From assembly GCA_964544485.1 (NCBI GenBank), contig CAZJBH010000025.1, positions 1-8,328 on the forward strand: DNA of 8,328 nt, in the 5' to 3' direction. The notes beneath the pieces are model-generated. The model worked only from the letters and a program-made list of their open reading frames with translations, ran no database searches and had not been told where the DNA came from. Below are positions 5,368-8,328 of the stretch, one piece after another (position 1 is the stretch's first letter; each line of letters begins with the position of its first letter). A program made the position numbers and the translations under genes. The DNA comes from CAZJBH01 sp964544485. Its GTDB lineage: Bacteria; Patescibacteriota; Minisyncoccia; Portnoybacterales; UBA2143.

Positions 5368-7107
5368 ATGATTAATCAAGAGATTTCCCAAATTTTTAAT
5401 AGAATTGCAGAATTTTTAGAAATGAAAGAATCTTCTTTTGAATCACGCGCTTACACTAAAGCTAGTCGAATAATTGAATCTATGGAACAAGATTTAGAAG
5501 AGATTTATCAGCAGCAAGGAGTTCAAGGATTAACGGATTTAGCCGGAATTGGACAAGGATTGGCAAAAAAAATTGAAGAATATATTCAGTTTGGGAAAAT
5601 TAGTAAATATGAGCAGTTAAAAAAAACATCTCCGGTTGATTTAGAAAATCTAACTAAAGTTGAAGGATTGGGTCCGCGCAAGATCAAAGTTCTTTACCAA
5701 GAATTAGGAATTAAAAATATTAAAGATTTAAAAAAAGCGGCCCAAGCCGGCAAGATTAGCCAATTAGAGGGATTTGGCGAAAAAAGCGAACAGAATATTC
5801 TTGAAGGGATTGTTTTTGTTCAAGCTGGCCAGGGCCGTTTTTTACTTGGCCGAGCACTGCCTTTAGTTCGGGAGATTGTTAAAGATCTAGAAAAATTAAC
5901 CGAAGTTTCTAGAGTTCAGGCAGCTGGCTCAGTTAGGCGGATGAAAGAAACAGTTGGCGATCTTGATATTTTAGCTGTTTCTAAAAATCCGGAAAAAACA
6001 ATTGATTATTTTGTTAAAAGAAAAGATGTAGTTAAGGCTTGGGCAAAAGGCCCGACTAAATCTTCAGTTCGCTTAAGACAGGGTTTGGATTGTGATTTAA
6101 GAATTGTGCCGAATAAAAGCTTTGGTTCAGCTTTGCAGTATTTTACCGGGAATAAGTATCATAATATTAGTTTGCGCAAATTAGCGATTAAAAAGAAATT
6201 AAAATTAAATGAATACGGAGTTTTTTCCGCCAAAGGCAGACCCGTCTCTGGCGGGAAGCCAAAACAAATTGCTGGTAAAACTGAATCAGAAGTTTATCAA
6301 GCAATTGGTTTGCCATATATTCATCCTGAGCTGAGGACTAATAGTGGAGAAATTGAAGCTGGATTGAAAAATGAATTGCCTAATTTAATTGAATATACTC
6401 ATATTAAAGGGGAAACTCATTCACATAGTGATTGGAGCGATGGGTCTAATACAATCGAGCAAATGGCTAAAGCGGCCAAACAACAAGGTTATCAATACAT
6501 TCTTATTACTGATCATGCCGGGATGTTAAAAGTAGCCAATGCTTTAGATGAAAAAAGAATGAATCAGTATTTAGCGGAAATAGATCAAGTTAACCAGAAA
6601 TTATCCGGAATTAGAGTAATTAAAGGAGCTGAAGTCGATATTAAAACAAATGGAGAATTAGCAATTAAAAATGAGGCATTAGAAAAATTAGAGATAGTCA
6701 TTGCCGCAGCGCATCATAAGTTTAAAATGTCTAAGCAAGACATGACTCAGCGTTTAAAAAGAGCGGTTAGTCATCCTTTGGTTAATATTATTGCTCATCC
6801 GACCGGTCGGATTATTAATCAGCGGCCGAGTTATGACTTTGATTTTCAAGAGATTTTAAAAGCAGCTGCTAAACATAAAACAGCTTTAGAAATCAATGCT
6901 CATTTTGATCGATTAGATTTAAAAGATAGATTGGCCAGACAGGCGATTCAATCAGGAGTTAAATTAACTATTGGCACAGACGCGCACGCAGCTAATCAAT
7001 TGCATATGATGGAGTTTGGAATTGCCCAGGCCAGAAGAGCTTGGGCTGAATCAAAAGATGTTTTGAATACTCAGTCATTGACAAAATTTTTGAATAGTTT
7101 TAAATAG
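5368..7107 (+). CDS. polX: DNA polymerase X family protein with C-terminal PHP phosphoesterase domain
   Basis: This 579-residue protein matches the usual bacterial PolX size. Three helix-hairpin-helix segments lie at about 58-70 (AGIGQGLAKKI), 98-109 (EGLGPRKIKVL) and 134-146 (EGFGEKSEQNI). The nucleotidyltransferase palm has GSVRRMKETVGDLDIL with D198 and D200, and a third Asp, D243, in CDLRIV. The nucleotide-binding YFTG is at 258-261. The PHP domain (about 345-579) retains its metal ligands: THSH (H351, H353), TDH (D382, H383), E422, H449/H450, H477 and TDAH (D538, H540). Family members fill short gaps during base excision repair, and the PHP domain gives Mn-dependent 3'-5' exonuclease or 3'-end processing. 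A GC-rich insert at residues 287-299 is unusual. It lies 7 bases after the MFS stop, without a Shine-Dalgarno, and is the only gene here ending in TAG. Confidence 0.95.
   Translation: MINQEISQIFNRIAEFLEMKESSFESRAYTKASRIIESMEQDLEEIYQQQGVQGLTDLAGIGQGLAKKIEEYIQFGKISKYEQLKKTSPVDLENLTKVEGLGPRKIKVLYQELGIKNIKDLKKAAQAGKISQLEGFGEKSEQNILEGIVFVQAGQGRFLLGRALPLVREIVKDLEKLTEVSRVQAAGSVRRMKETVGDLDILAVSKNPEKTIDYFVKRKDVVKAWAKGPTKSSVRLRQGLDCDLRIVPNKSFGSALQYFTGNKYHNISLRKLAIKKKLKLNEYGVFSAKGRPVSGGKPKQIAGKTESEVYQAIGLPYIHPELRTNSGEIEAGLKNELPNLIEYTHIKGETHSHSDWSDGSNTIEQMAKAAKQQGYQYILITDHAGMLKVANALDEKRMNQYLAEIDQVNQKLSGIRVIKGAEVDIKTNGELAIKNEALEKLEIVIAAAHHKFKMSKQDMTQRLKRAVSHPLVNIIAHPTGRIINQRPSYDFDFQEILKAAAKHKTALEINAHFDRLDLKDRLARQAIQSGVKLTIGTDAHAANQLHMMEFGIAQARRAWAESKDVLNTQSLTKFLNSFK
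6224..6258 (+). repeat. GC-rich imperfect palindrome inserted in polX
   Basis: CCGCCA (6227-6232) pairs perfectly with TGGCGG (6249-6254). The stem extends outward with A-T pairs and G-T wobbles to 6223-6226/6255-6258, around a 16-base loop. A second option pairs CCCG (6241-6244) with CGGG (6252-6255). The codons CCC, GTC, GGC and GGG contrast with the A+T-rich gene around it. The encoded residues (about 287-299, AKGRPVSGGKPK) enlarge a loop that is usually only a few residues long between NEYG and IAGKTE. It looks like a small palindromic element captured in-frame, but only one copy is in this window. Confidence 0.4.
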
Positions 7108-7134
7108 AGGTTAAATTAAAAATCTTAGTCTAAA

Positions 7135-7141
7135 AGGAGGG
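7135..7141 (+). promoter_or_regulatory. Strong Shine-Dalgarno site of the 81-residue protein
   Basis: AGGAGGG lies 4 bases before the ATG at 7146. It sets the start and, with the EndoQ site, is one of only two strong ribosome sites in the window. Confidence 0.8.
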
Positions 7142-7145
7142 AAGC

Positions 7146-7391
7146 ATGGATTTAGAGCAAAAAGCAAAAAAGTTGGCCGCGAAGTTAAATCAGCTTAATC
7201 AAGCGATTCAAGATTTAACGGATGAATTAAAAGAAGATGGTCCGCAATTAATTGAACAGGCCAGACAAGAAGGCAAAACTGAAGATTTATTGCAAATTTT
7301 AAAAACAGTTCCTTTTAGTGAAATAGGTAAATGCGATTTTCAATTAACCCAGCTTAAATTAGAGCTAGGGTATCAAGTTTACCCAATTTAA
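7146..7391 (+). CDS. Small helical protein of unknown function (81 aa)
   Basis: I do not recognise a family. The protein is charged and soluble, with no membrane segment or signal peptide. Residues 1-33 are rich in K, Q, L and E with heptad-like leucines (AKKLAAKLNQLNQAIQDL), predicting an amphipathic helix or short coiled coil. A second helical stretch covers about 35-53 (LIEQARQEGKTEDLLQIL). The C-terminal third contains a single Cys (C63) in GKCDFQ and ends in YQVYPI, which may form a small strand. The start is supported by a strong Shine-Dalgarno site. It lies 38 bases after polX in the same direction and just before a terminator-like hairpin, so it is probably the last gene of the repair-containing transcript. 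Nothing in the sequence shows whether it works with PolX. Confidence 0.75.
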   Translation: MDLEQKAKKLAAKLNQLNQAIQDLTDELKEDGPQLIEQARQEGKTEDLLQILKTVPFSEIGKCDFQLTQLKLELGYQVYPI

Positions 7392-7400
7392 ACATTTTCC

Positions 7401-7437
7401 GCCGCATTGATAATATGATAAAATTAATGCGGCTTTT
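7401..7437 (+). terminator. Terminator-like hairpin between the 81-residue gene and the VanZ gene
   Basis: GCCGCATT (7401-7408) and AATGCGGC (7426-7433) form a perfect 8-bp stem. It extends inward by a G-T wobble and two A-T pairs, leaving an 11-base loop, and is followed by TTTT and further T/A bases. This is a typical intrinsic terminator shape with a short U-tract. It sits 9 bases after the 81-residue gene and ends only about 5 bases before the VanZ ATG, so it probably closes the upstream transcript. It could also influence ribosome access to the VanZ start. Confidence 0.6.
7416..7424 (+). promoter_or_regulatory. Possible extended -10 element for the VanZ gene, inside the hairpin loop
   Basis: TGATAAAAT reads as an extended -10 (TG-n-TAAAAT). 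It would start transcription near 7431, about 12 bases before the VanZ ATG. No good -35 is visible at 16-18 bases upstream. The site lies in the loop and inner stem of the terminator-like hairpin. Confidence 0.25.
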
Positions 7438-7442
7438 ATATT

Positions 7443-7802
7443 ATGAAATTTATTAATTGGCTATTAGTTTTTGTTTGGGCTGGATTGATTTTTTTTCTTT
7501 CTCATCAGCCGGATTTAAAGTCAGGTTTAGCAACTGAATGGGATTTTGTTTTACGCAAATTAGCTCATTTAAGTGAATACGCGATTTTAACCTATTTAAT
7601 CTTTCGCGCTTTAAATCAATATCAATTAAAAAACAGCCAAGTAATTGGACTGTCTTTTTTATTAGCTTTAACTTATTCAATTAGCGATGAATATCATCAA
7701 AGCTTTGTTTTTGCCAGATATGGGGTTTGGACTGATGTTCTAGTTGATAGCTTAGGAATACTTTTAATGATCTGGTATTTATTAAGAAAGAAAACTTTTT
7801 AA
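7443..7802 (+). CDS. VanZ-family small membrane protein
   Basis: The 119-residue product has four predicted membrane helices (about 4-20, 42-58, 65-80 and 97-115). It carries the conserved VanZ-like signatures: FFLSHQP after helix 1, LRKLAHLSEYAIL (H42, E45), SDEYHQSF (D82, E83, H85, Q86), and R92 followed by WTDVLVDSLG (D98, D102). The name comes from the glycopeptide-resistance accessory VanZ, but this large family is mostly uncharacterised and the name does not imply antibiotic resistance here. No Shine-Dalgarno precedes the ATG; a terminator-like hairpin ends just upstream. Its TAA overlaps the stop codon of the convergent TrmB-type gene. Family assignment is confident; function is unknown. 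Confidence 0.9.
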   Translation: MKFINWLLVFVWAGLIFFLSHQPDLKSGLATEWDFVLRKLAHLSEYAILTYLIFRALNQYQLKNSQVIGLSFLLALTYSISDEYHQSFVFARYGVWTDVLVDSLGILLMIWYLLRKKTF

Positions 7803-8328
7803 TTATTCTCCCAAGCAGCATCAAAGAAATTTTTCAATAATTTAATTAATGATTGGTTATTAATTAAAAGGCCTTGATTGGAATTGGTTAATAGGATTGC
7901 TTTATCGTAAAGAATCAAAGCTTGTTTAAAAGAATCTTGTTTTAAAGACCTGCTTTCTACAAAAGCAAGTTTTGTTTTTTCTTTTGTTTTGCTTATTTCC
8001 TTTATTTTAATCTCTCCTAAGCGTTTATTTAATTCTTGATAAGTTTTCTTTCTTTGATTAATTGGCCAGATTTTTTCTTCTGGAACTAAAACATAGATTT
8101 GTTTGTTAGAGCTAGTTTTAAAATCATCTAATAACATTTGAATGTCTTTCTCGCCTTGAAAGGATTTAAGTTTGTTTTCTTTGGTTTCGTAGCGATTGCG
8201 CAATTCAGCAATAATTCGAATAAATTCTCTTTCTTTTTCTTCAAGCTCTCTTTTTTGAGTTCTTAAAAGACCTAATAAATGGTCAGGGGATTGAGCAAAG
8301 AAATGTCTTTTTCCAGCTTGCCTTGATT
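7799..8328 (-). CDS. TrmB-family transcriptional regulator, C-terminal part (gene runs off the window)
   Basis: Reading the minus strand from base 8326 gives an uninterrupted frame to the TAA at 7801-7799, so the gene extends past the window edge. The in-frame TTG at 8203 is internal, not the start. The visible part opens with GKRHFFAQSPDHLLGLL, which matches the wing end of a TrmB-type winged helix. A Lys/Glu-rich coiled coil follows (about KRELEEKEREFIRII), then a C-terminal effector-like domain (ENKLKSFQGEKDIQMLL, IYVLVPEE, ALILYDKAILL) ending in NFFDAAWENN, like the F-x-x-x-W ending of this family. TrmB-type proteins bind operator DNA as dimers; sugars are ligands in some archaeal members, but the target and ligand here are unknown. 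It converges with the VanZ gene, overlapping it by 4 bases. Confidence 0.8.
   Translation of the reverse strand, partial: SRQAGKRHFFAQSPDHLLGLLRTQKRELEEKEREFIRIIAELRNRYETKENKLKSFQGEKDIQMLLDDFKTSSNKQIYVLVPEEKIWPINQRKKTYQELNKRLGEIKIKEISKTKEKTKLAFVESRSLKQDSFKQALILYDKAILLTNSNQGLLINNQSLIKLLKNFFDAAWENN

Noticed and set aside
7453..7680. A 75-codon minus-strand reading frame
   Set aside because: It is antisense to the VanZ gene, whose family motifs are clear; the minus-strand product has no family resemblance.
261..7802. Alternative genetic code with TGA read as an amino acid, as in some Patescibacteria lineages
   Set aside because: All genes are open and full length under the standard code. Stops are TAA, with TAG once, and no gene needs TGA read-through.
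7443..7802. VanZ as an antibiotic-resistance gene
   Set aside because: The similarity is to the broad VanZ-like membrane family. There are no vanHAX-type neighbours, so resistance cannot be claimed.
8201..8203. TTG at 8203 as the start of the minus-strand regulator
   Set aside because: The same frame stays open to the window edge and encodes typical TrmB wing and coiled-coil sequence upstream, so the TTG is an internal Leu codon.
1..8328. CRISPR array, insertion sequence, toxin-antitoxin pair or phage defence system
   Set aside because: I found no regularly spaced repeats, transposase motifs or terminal inverted repeats, and no defence gene families. The only mobile element supported is the intein.

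Overview
This A+T-rich window uses the standard bacterial genetic code. Its gene content best fits a Candidate Phyla Radiation (Patescibacteria) bacterium. The evidence is tight gene packing, a half-length MFS protein, a small VanZ-like protein, a TrmB-type regulator with a short coiled coil, and endonuclease Q, which is mainly archaeal and only scattered in bacteria. The taxonomic call is inference; the window contains no ribosomal gene.

Layout: a tRNA-Arg(CCG) gene (92-163) is followed by a good sigma70-type promoter (178-207). That promoter starts a rightward run of seven closely spaced genes: an intein-containing endonuclease Q (261-2807), a TMTC-like multi-pass membrane glycosyltransferase candidate with C-terminal TPRs (2811-4409), YidD (4473-4697), a six-helix half-MFS protein (4704-5360), PolX DNA polymerase with a PHP domain (5368-7107), an 81-residue helical protein of unknown function (7146-7391), and a VanZ-family membrane protein (7443-7802). 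A terminator-like hairpin (7401-7437) lies just before the VanZ gene. A leftward TrmB-family regulator (7799 to beyond 8328) converges on VanZ, with a 4-base overlap of the two stop codons; its N-terminal half lies outside the window.

The main feature is the intein. The EndoQ reading frame is 848 codons, of which residues 171-584 (414 aa) form a complete intein with splicing blocks A, B, F and G and a two-motif LAGLIDADG homing endonuclease. It interrupts the conserved PAH/WTPWF active-site segment. The spliced product is 434 aa, close to normal EndoQ length, and ends in QASLF, which resembles a bacterial sliding-clamp-binding motif. The intein also holds a regularly spaced four-Cys cluster.

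Functionally, two PHP-superfamily DNA repair enzymes share the run. EndoQ is expected to nick next to deaminated or abasic sites, and PolX to fill gaps and resect 3' ends, so together they could form a compact repair pathway. The membrane genes between them (TMTC-like, YidD, half-MFS) have no obvious link to repair. A GC-rich palindromic insertion in polX (about 6224-6258) looks like a small mobile palindrome captured in-frame.
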